A stretch of 37,401 bases of DNA from a virus: IMG/VR virus record IMGVR_UViG_3300009185_000004, positions 1-37,401 of that record. The stretch is one strand, 5' to 3'. This document shows positions 30,683 through 37,194 of this stretch, one piece after another; the stretch's first letter is position 1, and the number at the start of each line of letters is the position of its first letter. The notes under the pieces were generated by a model that saw only the letters and a program-made list of their open reading frames with translations, was not told the origin of the DNA and made no database searches. The translations under genes and the position numbers were made by a program.

Positions 30683-30990
30683 GTCGGTGAGTATTTAAAA
30701 GACTTTTCTTAACTGTGGTCTCAATGACTCACAAAAAGTCTCATTAAAGGCATTTTTAAGCTCTTAAATAAACTTTTTTTATTTGATAGGGGGTAAGTAT
30801 AGGGGACACAAAAATAATGCGACATAGCTCGATTGTGTAGCTCATTCTTTTATAATTTCAGTCAAAAAGCCTGATTTTATAGGGTGTGAGAGGTATTTTT
30901 TAAAATCACGGATACTCTGTGAGGGTCGAGTCTTGTCTGAAAAAATAGAAATATGATACAAACTGTTACAAAGTTTTTGTTAAAAACATC
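30683..30990. other. Non-coding stretch with module-edge repeat
   Basis: No credible gene. GTAAGTATAGGGG (30793-30805) is the near reverse complement of CCCCTATACTTTAC (27597-27610), so the foreign block is bounded by imperfect inverted repeats. After it, TAGGGGACACAAAAATAATG looks like the leader of a module gene, but the frame closes after seven codons, perhaps a decayed gene start. Word use returns to the phage norm near 30960. Confidence 0.55.
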
Positions 30991-31019
30991 TTGACAAAAA
31001 CCAATTTTACATGGAAAAT
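30991..31019 (+). promoter_or_regulatory. Sigma-70 promoter for the hydrolase/primase/helicase genes
   Basis: TTGACA (30991-30996), 17 bp, GAAAAT (31014-31019, four of six). Expected start near 31026, leaving a short leader with AAAGGAG (31047-31053) before ATG 31059. The -35 is perfect and the -10 weak, so it may need an activator or be early and moderate. Confidence 0.6.
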
Positions 31020-31058
31020 TTTAAACAAATGGGTTTTCCATTTTTAAAGGAGAAACAA

Positions 31059-31208
31059 ATGAAATATACTTTCTATAAAGTATTATATAATAATGGTGCA
31101 ATTGCAGGATATGTTTTTGGAAAAGATTATGAAGATGCTTTACAAAAAGCAAAAACTCTTTATAATAATTTTATTATTTTAGAAATTATAGAAGATGGAG
31201 ATTTATAA
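31059..31208 (+). CDS. Hypothetical protein, 49 aa
   Basis: ATG 31059 follows AAAGGAG; a longer frame from 31011 would begin inside the promoter. Product: KYTFYKVLYNNGAIAGYVFG, then KDYEDALQKAKTLYNNFIIL and an acidic end: a strand-strand-helix-strand mini-fold with a DALxKA helix, similar to small phage proteins that place an amino-acid pair of strands around an A-x-x-x-A helix. Function unknown. The stop overlaps the hydrolase start by one base. Confidence 0.65.
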   Translation: MKYTFYKVLYNNGAIAGYVFGKDYEDALQKAKTLYNNFIILEIIEDGDL

Positions 31209-31606
31209 TGATACTAGATATAGACCAGGCTAACGCTGACTTGAATTGTATGGCTATGGCTATATATGCAGAGGCTCACACGCAAAGCATAGAAGCCAAA
31301 CATGGGGTTGCACAAGTAATCTTAAATCGCTTTAGAAATGGACATTATGGGAATACAATTTGCGAGGTAATTCTAAAAAAAGGTCAATTTCATGGAGTAT
31401 GGGATATTTTAAGTGAGAAACACGAATATCCAAGCCAGGAGGACTTATTAAAAGAAAAACTTATAGCTCATGAAGTCTATTTTCATAAAGTGCCAAACAT
31501 AATAGGGAATACGACTTATTATTTTCATGATGATTCAATAAAAAAGCCGCATTCATGGGGAATAAAGACTAAAAAGACAAAACTTGACAATTTATTATTT
31601 TATTAG
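31208..31606 (+). CDS. SleB-type cell-wall hydrolase (Hydrolase_2)
   Basis: 132 residues. Motifs of the SleB/CwlJ family: MAMAIYAEAHTQSIEAKHGV (catalytic E22), AQVILNRFRNGHYGNTICEV, KKGQFHGVWD, and TTYYFHDDSIKKPHSWG at the C-terminus. The family hydrolyses the glycan strand (transglycosylase-type). No signal peptide. It lies in the replication strand, far from the M15 peptidase and holins of the late strand, so it may be an early wall-modifying enzyme or a second endolysin used with the following membrane peptide. Confidence 0.88.
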   Translation: MILDIDQANADLNCMAMAIYAEAHTQSIEAKHGVAQVILNRFRNGHYGNTICEVILKKGQFHGVWDILSEKHEYPSQEDLLKEKLIAHEVYFHKVPNIIGNTTYYFHDDSIKKPHSWGIKTKKTKLDNLLFY

Positions 31607-31615
31607 GAGAAAGAA

Positions 31616-31714
31616 ATGCTTTTAACTATTATAGTTTTTGTGGTAGGATTTATTTTCGGGTTCATATTAGGAAACCGAGAAAAGAACAACGAAACATATT
31701 TTGGAGATTATTAA
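31616..31714 (+). CDS. Single-TM small protein, 32 aa (holin/antiholin candidate)
   Basis: ATG 31616 with AGGAGAAAG upstream, ten bases after the hydrolase stop. One membrane helix (LLTIIVFVVGFIFGFILG) and a short charged tail (NREKNNETYFGDY). The GxxxG-like spacing of glycines could promote helix packing. Adjacency to a wall hydrolase suggests a pinholin-like role. Equally it could be an unrelated membrane peptide. Confidence 0.6.
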   Translation: MLLTIIVFVVGFIFGFILGNREKNNETYFGDY

Positions 31715-31715
31715 A

Positions 31716-31889
31716 ATGAAAACAAGAAAAGAAATGATTGAAAGATTAGTAGAACATAGGATTGATTGTTGGTATGAATGGAAACCTTATGAAATTGCTG
31801 ATTTATTTAGAAGTGGTATGACAGGTTATGACAAGATGTCAGATGAAGAACTAAAAGATGAATATGAACTTTACTTCGAGGAGAACTAA
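31716..31889 (+). CDS. Hypothetical protein, 57 aa
   Basis: ATG 31716 directly after the previous stop, with GGAG (31703-31706) at nine bases. Product: KTRKEMIERLVEHRIDCWYE, WKPYEIADLFRSGMTGYDKM, then an acidic helix. Helical with a Trp/Tyr cluster and one Cys. Small proteins with a RxEMIERLVxHxxxCWYEW-like start are common in aquatic phage early regions; function unknown. Confidence 0.7.
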   Translation: MKTRKEMIERLVEHRIDCWYEWKPYEIADLFRSGMTGYDKMSDEELKDEYELYFEEN

Positions 31890-31890
31890 C

Positions 31891-32202
31891 ATGAAAACTT
31901 TTAAAGTTTATGCAGAGGCAATCGTGCCATATTACAAGGTTATAGAGGCAGAAAACAAAACAGAGGCTTATCTAAAGGCAGTTAAAATACCTAAAGAAGA
32001 GTTTAGTTATGCTTATGAAATGAAACATGAGGAATGGCATACGACAATTAACGACATGGTTGAAATTATGGACTTTCCAACATGGATAATGGAACATCAT
32101 AACAATAGATTTACTGCTGATTTAACAGATGCTATAGAAGACACTGATTTACAAGATGATTATATTAATTTTTATGGACTAACTGAAAGGGATGTGTTAT
32201 AA
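31891..32202 (+). CDS. Hypothetical protein, 103 aa
   Basis: ATG 31891 after GAGGAG; an earlier in-frame ATG lies in the previous gene. N-terminal ~40 residues KTFKVYAEAIVPYYKVIEAE then NKTEAYLKAVKIP: strand, strand, helix with an EAENKTEAYLKA motif, as in many small phage proteins that convert side-chain or RNA contacts; the rest is acidic and rich in Trp, Asp and Tyr. No known domain can be claimed. Confidence 0.65.
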   Translation: MKTFKVYAEAIVPYYKVIEAENKTEAYLKAVKIPKEEFSYAYEMKHEEWHTTINDMVEIMDFPTWIMEHHNNRFTADLTDAIEDTDLQDDYINFYGLTERDVL

Positions 32203-32291
32203 TGTTAAGAGATACCATGCTTTATTATCGTAATGCAAAAAGATATTTAAAACTTTTGGAGAAACAAAATGATAACAAAAAACTTTGGTGA
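32202..32291 (+). CDS. Possible very small gene, 29 aa
   Basis: ATG 32202 overlaps the previous stop by one base (TAATG) and the frame runs to TGA at 32291, overlapping the next gene by 23 bases. Product LRDTMLYYRNAKRYLKLLEK is a basic amphipathic helix. It may only serve to carry ribosomes to the next start, whose ribosome binding site (TTTGGAG) lies within it. Weak candidate. Confidence 0.38.
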   Translation: MLRDTMLYYRNAKRYLKLLEKQNDNKKLW

Positions 32292-32463
32292 GTATAAAAT
32301 AATTTACTTAACTAAAAATACTTTTAATTTCTTTTGGGGATATGGTTGGGATTCACAAGCGAAGTTTAAACGAGATGGAAAAAGCTTTACTTTACTTCAA
32401 CGACCTACACGAAGTTTACCACGAGATGTTAATGTAATACTTTCTAAAATGATTGGGGTATAA
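32269..32463 (+). CDS. Hypothetical protein, 64 aa
   Basis: ATG 32269 preceded by TTGGAG. Product: ITKNFGEYKIIYLTKNTFNF, FWGYGWDSQAKFKRDGKSF, TLLQRPTRSLPRDVNVILSK: beta-rich N-terminal half with an aromatic FFWGYGW cluster, then a basic loop and helix. Net basic, so nucleic-acid contact is possible. No family recognised. Stops just before the zinc-finger gene. Confidence 0.65.
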   Translation: MITKNFGEYKIIYLTKNTFNFFWGYGWDSQAKFKRDGKSFTLLQRPTRSLPRDVNVILSKMIGV

Positions 32464-32464
32464 A

Positions 32465-32671
32465 ATGAGATGTGTCGCCTGTAATGCTTTATTATCAGAT
32501 TATGAATCAACACGAAAAAGCCAAACGACAGGGGAATATTTAGATCTATGTAATTACTGTTTAAACGACATTAAAAATGATTTACTTTACATGGAACGAG
32601 AAGACCTAGCTACAAAAGAAACACCCTCAGATGAAGAACACCATGACTTTTTAGAATGGAAAGACCTATGA
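32465..32671 (+). CDS. Small zinc-finger protein conserved in phages, 68 aa
   Basis: ATG 32465 (GGGG shortly upstream; a TTG at 32453 is a poorer start). The N-terminus MRCVACNALLSDYESTRKS and DLCNYCLNDI place two CxxC pairs 30 residues apart, a treble-clef or ribbon finger. The phrase C-x2-C-x-x-LSDxE-x-TRKSxxTGEYLDLC recurs in T7-like phages near the primase. The tail is acidic (PSDEEHHDFLEWKDL). Function unknown. Overlaps the next start (ATGA). Confidence 0.75.
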   Translation: MRCVACNALLSDYESTRKSQTTGEYLDLCNYCLNDIKNDLLYMEREDLATKETPSDEEHHDFLEWKDL

Positions 32672-32898
32672 AAAAACCTGATGCGTGGCGTTATGAAGAG
32701 TTTGATACGAATGGGGATTTACGATCAAGTCAGACATGGACTTTTTTACCCTCAGACATACAACAAACGATAAAGCTTAAAGATGTTCATCATGTAGAAC
32801 TTACCCCAATGTATTTAGACTTAAAAGAAAAGCAAGTGTATAATAAGCAAAATAAGTTTGATTCTAAAAAACTAGTAGAGGCATATTGTGGTCTATGA
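32668..32898 (+). CDS. Hypothetical protein, 76 aa
   Basis: ATG 32668 overlaps the previous stop by four bases. Product: KKPDAWRYEEFDTNGDLRSS, LPSDIQQTIKLKDVHHVELT, PMYLDLKEKQVY then a Lys-rich helix. The opening PDAWxYE and closing VxPLY/PMYL-like phrase occur in phage proteins of unknown role coded beside replication genes. Its stop overlaps the primase start (ATGA), so it is made in step with primase. Confidence 0.68.
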   Translation: MKKPDAWRYEEFDTNGDLRSSQTWTFLPSDIQQTIKLKDVHHVELTPMYLDLKEKQVYNKQNKFDSKKLVEAYCGL

Positions 32899-33617
32899 GT
32901 CATTTTCTATACAATGAGAGATGCCCTAAATGCAGTGCCAATGGTGCTGACAAGTCAGGAAACAATCTAGCAGTCTATTCTGATACACATAAGTATTGTT
33001 TTGCTTGTGGTTATCACGATAGGGGTGACATTGTAGAGAAATATAAGGATCGTTTAAACACAGTATTAGAAAAGAAATCTTTTATGTCATTTAATAAGGC
33101 TCAGTTTATGGACGCTAAAGGAATGACCTACCTTAAAAAATATGGACTAACAAACGATGAAATCAATAAAAATTATTTTTGGGATAGTGATGGTTATTTG
33201 GTCTTTGATGGTGGTAGTTATCAAAACGCTAGAAACTTCACAGGATTAGGTGCTAAGTATATGACTAGGGGAGTTATTCGTAATAATGAGCCAATTATGC
33301 AGAATACGCAAAATGACTCTATAATTATTGTAGAAGATGCAATTTCTGCTATAAAAGTTAGTAGAGTGCTACCAAGTGTTCCAATACATAACTCAATTAT
33401 ACCCCTAGAACTCATTTTAAGGCTATCTAAACGCTTTAAAAAACTTTTTGTATGGCTCGATAAGGATAAAAGTTTATCGGCTCTTAAACAGGCAGGAAAT
33501 GCGAAATTACTTTTTGATGAAGTAAGAACAATTTGGACTGATCTCGATCCAAAATGTTATTCTGAAACAGAGATAAAGAAATATTTAAATGTAGTTGACA
33601 TGGAGAAAGAAGTATGA
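32895..33617 (+). CDS. DNA primase (T7 gp4 N-terminal type)
   Basis: 240 residues from ATG 32895 (ATGA overlap; a TTG at 32886 is not needed). Zinc finger C10-x2-C13 ... C35-x2-C38 (ERCPKC, CFACGYH), then a TOPRIM core: IIIVEDAISAIK (E147) and FVWLDKDKS (D189, D191). Synthesises RNA primers. It ends at the helicase start with a four-base overlap, so the bifunctional T7 gp4 is here two polypeptides, as in several aquatic podoviruses. Confidence 0.9.
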   Translation: MSHFLYNERCPKCSANGADKSGNNLAVYSDTHKYCFACGYHDRGDIVEKYKDRLNTVLEKKSFMSFNKAQFMDAKGMTYLKKYGLTNDEINKNYFWDSDGYLVFDGGSYQNARNFTGLGAKYMTRGVIRNNEPIMQNTQNDSIIIVEDAISAIKVSRVLPSVPIHNSIIPLELILRLSKRFKKLFVWLDKDKSLSALKQAGNAKLLFDEVRTIWTDLDPKCYSETEIKKYLNVVDMEKEV

Positions 33618-34834
33618 TAGAATTAATTATTATTAAATATATATTAAATAATATAATATATAATAAATATATAAATAATATTATAATAACAAATAAAGAA
33701 CTTGTCAAGCTTCTTTATTGTGTTAAATCTTTACAGGAATCTTCTGATAAAGAGCAATACACCATTGACGACCTAGAACTAAAATTCTTCTCAGATTATC
33801 CATTCTTGAAAGATGTTGAAAAGGAAATGTTCAATACAATCTTCGACAAGCTTCGTGGATTGGAAGTTGATGACACTCGCATTGAGGAATATCTCGACAA
33901 ACAACGATCTGCGGTTATGGCTCGTGAAGTTGCAGAGATGGCTCTTGAAGTCACAGAGGGCAGAAAAGACTTTAACGAGATTCTTGACAAAATCTCTAAG
34001 ATGGATATTGACAGACCAAACGAGGAAGAGATTACATTCGTCACTGATGACCTAGAGGAGTTGTATGAATCTCAAGTAACGACTAAGGGACTTAGGTGGC
34101 GTTTAAACTGTCTCAATCAATCTTTGGGCAGTCTTAGACAAGGTGATTTTGGGTTTCTGTTTGCTAGACCTGAAACAGGGAAGACAACATTCTTGGCTAG
34201 TGAAGTCACACACATGGCTACACAAGCTGAGGGCAATATTCTTTGGTTCAACAACGAGGAACAAGGTAGCAAGGTTATGATGAGATGTATTCAAGCCTCA
34301 CTTGGCTTATCTCTACCTGAACTCTATCGAGATATCAAGGCTAACAAAGAGAAGTTTATTGAGAAGACGCAACATAAGATTAAAATCTTTGACCAAGCTT
34401 CAATCAGCTACAAAGATGTAAATAAGATTTGTGAGCAGATTAAACCTAGCTTAATTATATTCGACCAGATAGACAAGATTAAAGGGTTCGAGCAAGATAG
34501 GAATGATTTGATGCTAGGGTCTATTTACCAATGGGCTAGAGAACTTGCTAAAGACTTTGCACCAGTGATTGCAGTGTGTCAAGCTGACGGATCAGGTGAA
34601 GGAGTTAAGTGGCTTAACATGGGTAATGTTGCTAATGCTAAGACATCTAAACAAGCGGAGGCAGATTGGATACTAGGCATTGGTAAGACAAATGACGAGG
34701 GCTTAGAGTATATGCGTCACTTCTGTATCTCTAAGAACAAACTTGTAGGAGACAATGATTCAATCCCTGACATGAGACATGGGAAATTTGATTGTGTTAT
34801 TAAACCTGATGTTGCAAGATATGTAGATGTGTGA
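33614..34834 (+). CDS. Replicative DNA helicase (DnaB/gp4-type)
   Basis: 406 residues. Walker A in FARPETGKTTF (~183-193), Walker B SLIIFDQIDK (~285-295), and later GNVANAKTSKQAEADWILGIG, the helicase H4 region with arginine-finger neighbours. RecA-like fold of replicative helicases. Residues 4-25 (LIIIKYILNNIIYNKYINNI) are coded by 69 bases of pure A/T (33621-33689). The N-terminal region resembles that of related phage helicases in pattern, so this is coding sequence despite its composition. Coupled to primase by ATGA. Confidence 0.9.
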   Translation: MIELIIIKYILNNIIYNKYINNIIITNKELVKLLYCVKSLQESSDKEQYTIDDLELKFFSDYPFLKDVEKEMFNTIFDKLRGLEVDDTRIEEYLDKQRSAVMAREVAEMALEVTEGRKDFNEILDKISKMDIDRPNEEEITFVTDDLEELYESQVTTKGLRWRLNCLNQSLGSLRQGDFGFLFARPETGKTTFLASEVTHMATQAEGNILWFNNEEQGSKVMMRCIQASLGLSLPELYRDIKANKEKFIEKTQHKIKIFDQASISYKDVNKICEQIKPSLIIFDQIDKIKGFEQDRNDLMLGSIYQWARELAKDFAPVIAVCQADGSGEGVKWLNMGNVANAKTSKQAEADWILGIGKTNDEGLEYMRHFCISKNKLVGDNDSIPDMRHGKFDCVIKPDVARYVDV

Positions 34835-34840
34835 TAGAAT
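34812..34840 (+). promoter_or_regulatory. Possible internal promoter before the polymerase genes
   Basis: TTGCAA (34812-34817), 17 bp, TAGAAT (34835-34840): four and five of six matches. The expected start falls on or beside the ATG at 34847, and no ribosome binding site precedes that ATG, so a leaderless mRNA is conceivable. Weak evidence. Confidence 0.35.
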
Positions 34841-34846
34841 ATAGAT

Positions 34847-36004
34847 ATGAACACAATAATTTTAGATGTAGAAACAACGATTCACGCTAATGGAAATCCA
34901 TTCTCTGAAAGGAATAAACTTTGCTATGTCGGACTTCATCATAATAATGTTTCTAGTATATTTGATATTGAATATAGTGGAAATCCGTACAGGGAACAAC
35001 TTAACGCTATACAGAATGTCCTTGACAATGACGCTATTCTTGTTGGCTTTAACATTAAGTTTGACCTGCACTGGATAAGAAAATATGGAATATCTTTTAT
35101 GGATAGGCGTATTTGGGATTGTCAGTTGGTACATTTTATTCTCACTAACCAACAGAATCCCTATCCGTCACTTAATGGTGTCGCTGAGTACTATGGTTTG
35201 GGTAGTAAGCTTGATGTTGTTGCTACTGAGTATTGGGGGAATGGGATAGACACACCTGATGTTCCTAAAGACATTCTTGAGGACTACCTAAAGCAAGACC
35301 TCGTTTTAACAGAGGCAGTGTTTAAACGGCAGTATGAGGAAGTAATGGCTCTTCCACAAGAACGACAACGATTGATTAGTTTACACAATCAGGACTTGCT
35401 TGTTTTAGAAGAGATGGAATATAATGGAATTTTATTTGATGAGGATAGGAGTTTAGAACTTGGTGCGGAACTGGAAAAGGAAGTCGGACTATTGGACGAA
35501 GAATTGGCTAAGACTTTTAATATTAGTGGTTTTAACTTTAATAGCAAAGATCATCTTAGTTGTTTGTTGTATGGTGGAAGGATTACTATACCCAAAAAAG
35601 AAGTTATCGGAACTTACAAAACTGGTGAAAGAAAAGGTCAAGTCAAAGAAGGGTGGATAGATTACACTCATGATATGCCTAGATTAATTGAGCCACTAAA
35701 AGGGAGTGAATTAAAAAAAGATGGGTACTATAGCACAGATGAACAGACGCTTAGAAGCCTTAGGGGCACAGGAGTTTCTAAAGGAATTATTCAACTTATC
35801 CTTAAACGGAGTGGACTTGAAAAGCGTAGAGGGACTTACTATTCAGGACTCCCTGAACTCAGAGAGAATCAAGGTTGGAGTAAAGGTACGCTACATGGAC
35901 AACTCAACCAGTGCGTTGCTAGAACTGGTCGCCTTAGTTCCTCAAAGCCGAATCTACAAAATTTTGATGGAGAAATAAAAGAGTTATTTTACTCAAGATA
36001 TTAA
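34847..36004 (+). CDS. DNA polymerase A, exonuclease and thumb part (split gene, first piece)
   Basis: 385 residues. A complete 3'-5' proofreading site: ILDVETT (D7, E9), GFNIKFDLHW (D73) and YLKQDLVLT (Y147, D151). Then thumb-like helices and the family A entry motif QCVARTGRLSSSKPNLQNF, ending IKELFYSRY and a stop, just before motif A. The catalytic palm and fingers are in the ORF at 36189. Together 626 residues, close to T7 polymerase (704). No ribosome binding site upstream of the ATG. The two parts must assemble; that the split is native is likely, since both ends are clean. Confidence 0.9.
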   Translation: MNTIILDVETTIHANGNPFSERNKLCYVGLHHNNVSSIFDIEYSGNPYREQLNAIQNVLDNDAILVGFNIKFDLHWIRKYGISFMDRRIWDCQLVHFILTNQQNPYPSLNGVAEYYGLGSKLDVVATEYWGNGIDTPDVPKDILEDYLKQDLVLTEAVFKRQYEEVMALPQERQRLISLHNQDLLVLEEMEYNGILFDEDRSLELGAELEKEVGLLDEELAKTFNISGFNFNSKDHLSCLLYGGRITIPKKEVIGTYKTGERKGQVKEGWIDYTHDMPRLIEPLKGSELKKDGYYSTDEQTLRSLRGTGVSKGIIQLILKRSGLEKRRGTYYSGLPELRENQGWSKGTLHGQLNQCVARTGRLSSSKPNLQNFDGEIKELFYSRY

Positions 36005-36015
36005 AGGAGAAACTT

Positions 36016-36195
36016 ATGAATGATGATTACGATTATGAAGTACCTGATATGAACCCTTCAGAAGATGAAGCATACTTCTATCACACTCTTGGAGACTTTG
36101 AGAGTTATGTTAAAGACTTAGGTGCTAAGTATATTATAACTGAGATGAGTAGTGATGTTAGGAAGTTACTAGAAGATGCGTTTAAACAATGCTAA
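36016..36195 (+). CDS. Small ORF inserted between polymerase halves, 59 aa
   Basis: ATG 36016 with a full AAAGGAG upstream; the stop overlaps the start of the polymerase piece by seven bases. Product is acidic: NDDYDYEVPDMNPSEDEAYF then a helix YVKDLGAKYIITEMSSDVRK. No nuclease (HNH, GIY-YIG) or intein motif, so it is not an obvious homing element. Its position and coupling suggest that it either bridges the two polymerase parts or is an insertion that caused the split. Confidence 0.75.
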   Translation: MNDDYDYEVPDMNPSEDEAYFYHTLGDFESYVKDLGAKYIITEMSSDVRKLLEDAFKQC

Positions 36196-36914
36196 TTCAG
36201 GGAGATGCCTCTGCACTTGAGTGGAGGTGTGCCGCCTTCCTAAGTAAAGACAAGGTAGCCTATGAAGAGATTTGGAACAATGTAGATCAACACACTGACA
36301 ACCAAACTCGCTTTGGTTTACCAAGTCGTCTTATTGCTAAGACATTTGTATTTAGACTTATCTATGGTGGCAGTGCTTACTCTTACGCAAATGATCCTAA
36401 CTTTGCTGAGGTAAGTAAGAGTGAGAAGTTTTGGCAAGGGGTCATTGACGAGTTCTATAGTAAGTATAAAGGACTTCATAAGTGGCATATTAAACTTATG
36501 CAAGAAGCTACAACGACTAAGATGGTTAAACTTCCTACTGGTAGAATCTATCAGTTTGAACCTGAATTAAGACGAGGGGAGAAAGTGTTCCCTCGCACCA
36601 CAATCTTGAACTACCCTGTGCAAGGACTTGGGGCAGACTTGATGACATTGGCAAGAGTATCTTTATATAACCGAATGAGGAAATTAAACTATGAAAAGGC
36701 GAGACTTGTTAATACAGTTCATGATTCCATTATTATTGATTGTGATAATGGCTTTACTAATACTTTAGCTAAGACAATGTTAAATGTATTTGAAGATGTT
36801 CCTAAGAACTTTCAGAAGATGTTTGGGACTGAGTTTGACCTCCCAATGAAGGCAGAAGTACAGGTTGGAAATAATTGGAAAGACATGGAGGTATGGAACG
36901 ATGTGGAATTATAG
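36189..36914 (+). CDS. DNA polymerase A, palm/fingers part (split gene, second piece)
   Basis: 241 residues. Motif A QGDASALEWR (D6), motif B RLIAKTFVFRLIYGG (R47, K51, F55, Y59), motif C VNTVHDSIIID (H178, D179, with Ser instead of the common Glu at 180). Begins exactly where motif A's strand begins. F55 corresponds to E. coli Phe762, which phage surveys associate with virulent phages. Start ATG 36189 overlaps the 59-aa ORF by seven bases, with no independent strong ribosome binding site, so translation is probably coupled. Confidence 0.92.
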   Translation: MLIQGDASALEWRCAAFLSKDKVAYEEIWNNVDQHTDNQTRFGLPSRLIAKTFVFRLIYGGSAYSYANDPNFAEVSKSEKFWQGVIDEFYSKYKGLHKWHIKLMQEATTTKMVKLPTGRIYQFEPELRRGEKVFPRTTILNYPVQGLGADLMTLARVSLYNRMRKLNYEKARLVNTVHDSIIIDCDNGFTNTLAKTMLNVFEDVPKNFQKMFGTEFDLPMKAEVQVGNNWKDMEVWNDVEL

Positions 36915-37134
36915 AATAATGAAACGAAAATGCCCTGAGACTGGTGAGATTTACTATGCTTTAAATGAAGTCTTTTATCAAGAAAAAGGCAAACCTATGG
37001 CTTATAGTGAACGAGACGACATTGTAGGTAGTTCTGCAAAAGAGATTATAGAAACTCTAGAGATGATGTTAATTGATGCTAAGAAAGATGCCCCTGTTTT
37101 AACAGAAGAAGATTTTAAAGTAGTTGACAAGTAG
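36901..37134 (+). CDS. Conserved small phage protein, 77 aa
   Basis: ATG 36901 with GGAGG (36887-36891) at nine bases; it overlaps the polymerase end by 14. Product: WNYRIMKRKCPETGEIYYAL, NEVFYQEKGKPMAYSERDD, then SAKEIIETLEMMLIDAK. A beta hairpin of the type YRxxKR...GEIxYAxxEVxY followed by a long helix ending with PVL; similar proteins occur widely in phages, role unknown. Its last codons overlap the -35 box of the next operon's promoter. Confidence 0.72.
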   Translation: MWNYRIMKRKCPETGEIYYALNEVFYQEKGKPMAYSERDDIVGSSAKEIIETLEMMLIDAKKDAPVLTEEDFKVVDK

Positions 37135-37151
37135 TATGGATGTGGTATAAT
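37124..37151 (+). promoter_or_regulatory. Sigma-70 promoter of the SSB/exonuclease/RNR operon
   Basis: TTGACA (37124-37129), 16 bp spacer, TATAAT (37146-37151): both boxes match the consensus fully. The predicted start is near 37158, about 37 nt before the SSB start codon. The -35 box overlaps the end of the upstream gene (stop at 37134). It should drive the run of plus-strand genes that continues across the contig ends to the terminator at 4954. Confidence 0.85.
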
Positions 37152-37158
37152 ATATGTA

Positions 37159-37177
37159 TAGTCTTAGTAAAAGACTA
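37159..37177 (+). promoter_or_regulatory. 5' leader stem-loop of the SSB operon mRNA
   Basis: TAGTCTT (37159-37165) pairs with AAGACTA (37171-37177) around a five-base loop. The hairpin begins at about the first transcribed base and is followed by ATTTT and then the ribosome binding site AAAGGAG (37183-37189). A hairpin at the extreme 5' end fits an mRNA-stabilising element. An attenuator is less likely because the T run is short. Confidence 0.5.
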
Positions 37178-37194
37178 ATTTTAAAGGAGTATTT

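Noticed and set aside
30801-30834. Possible gene start after TAGGGGACACAAAAATA at the module end
   Set aside because: The frame closes after seven codons; at most a decayed gene start, so listed only as a remark on the gap.
36004-36195. Polymerase split as a sequencing frameshift
   Set aside because: The gap holds a 59-aa ORF with its own AAAGGAG and a coupled overlap, which a single base error would not create. Read-level confirmation is still desirable.
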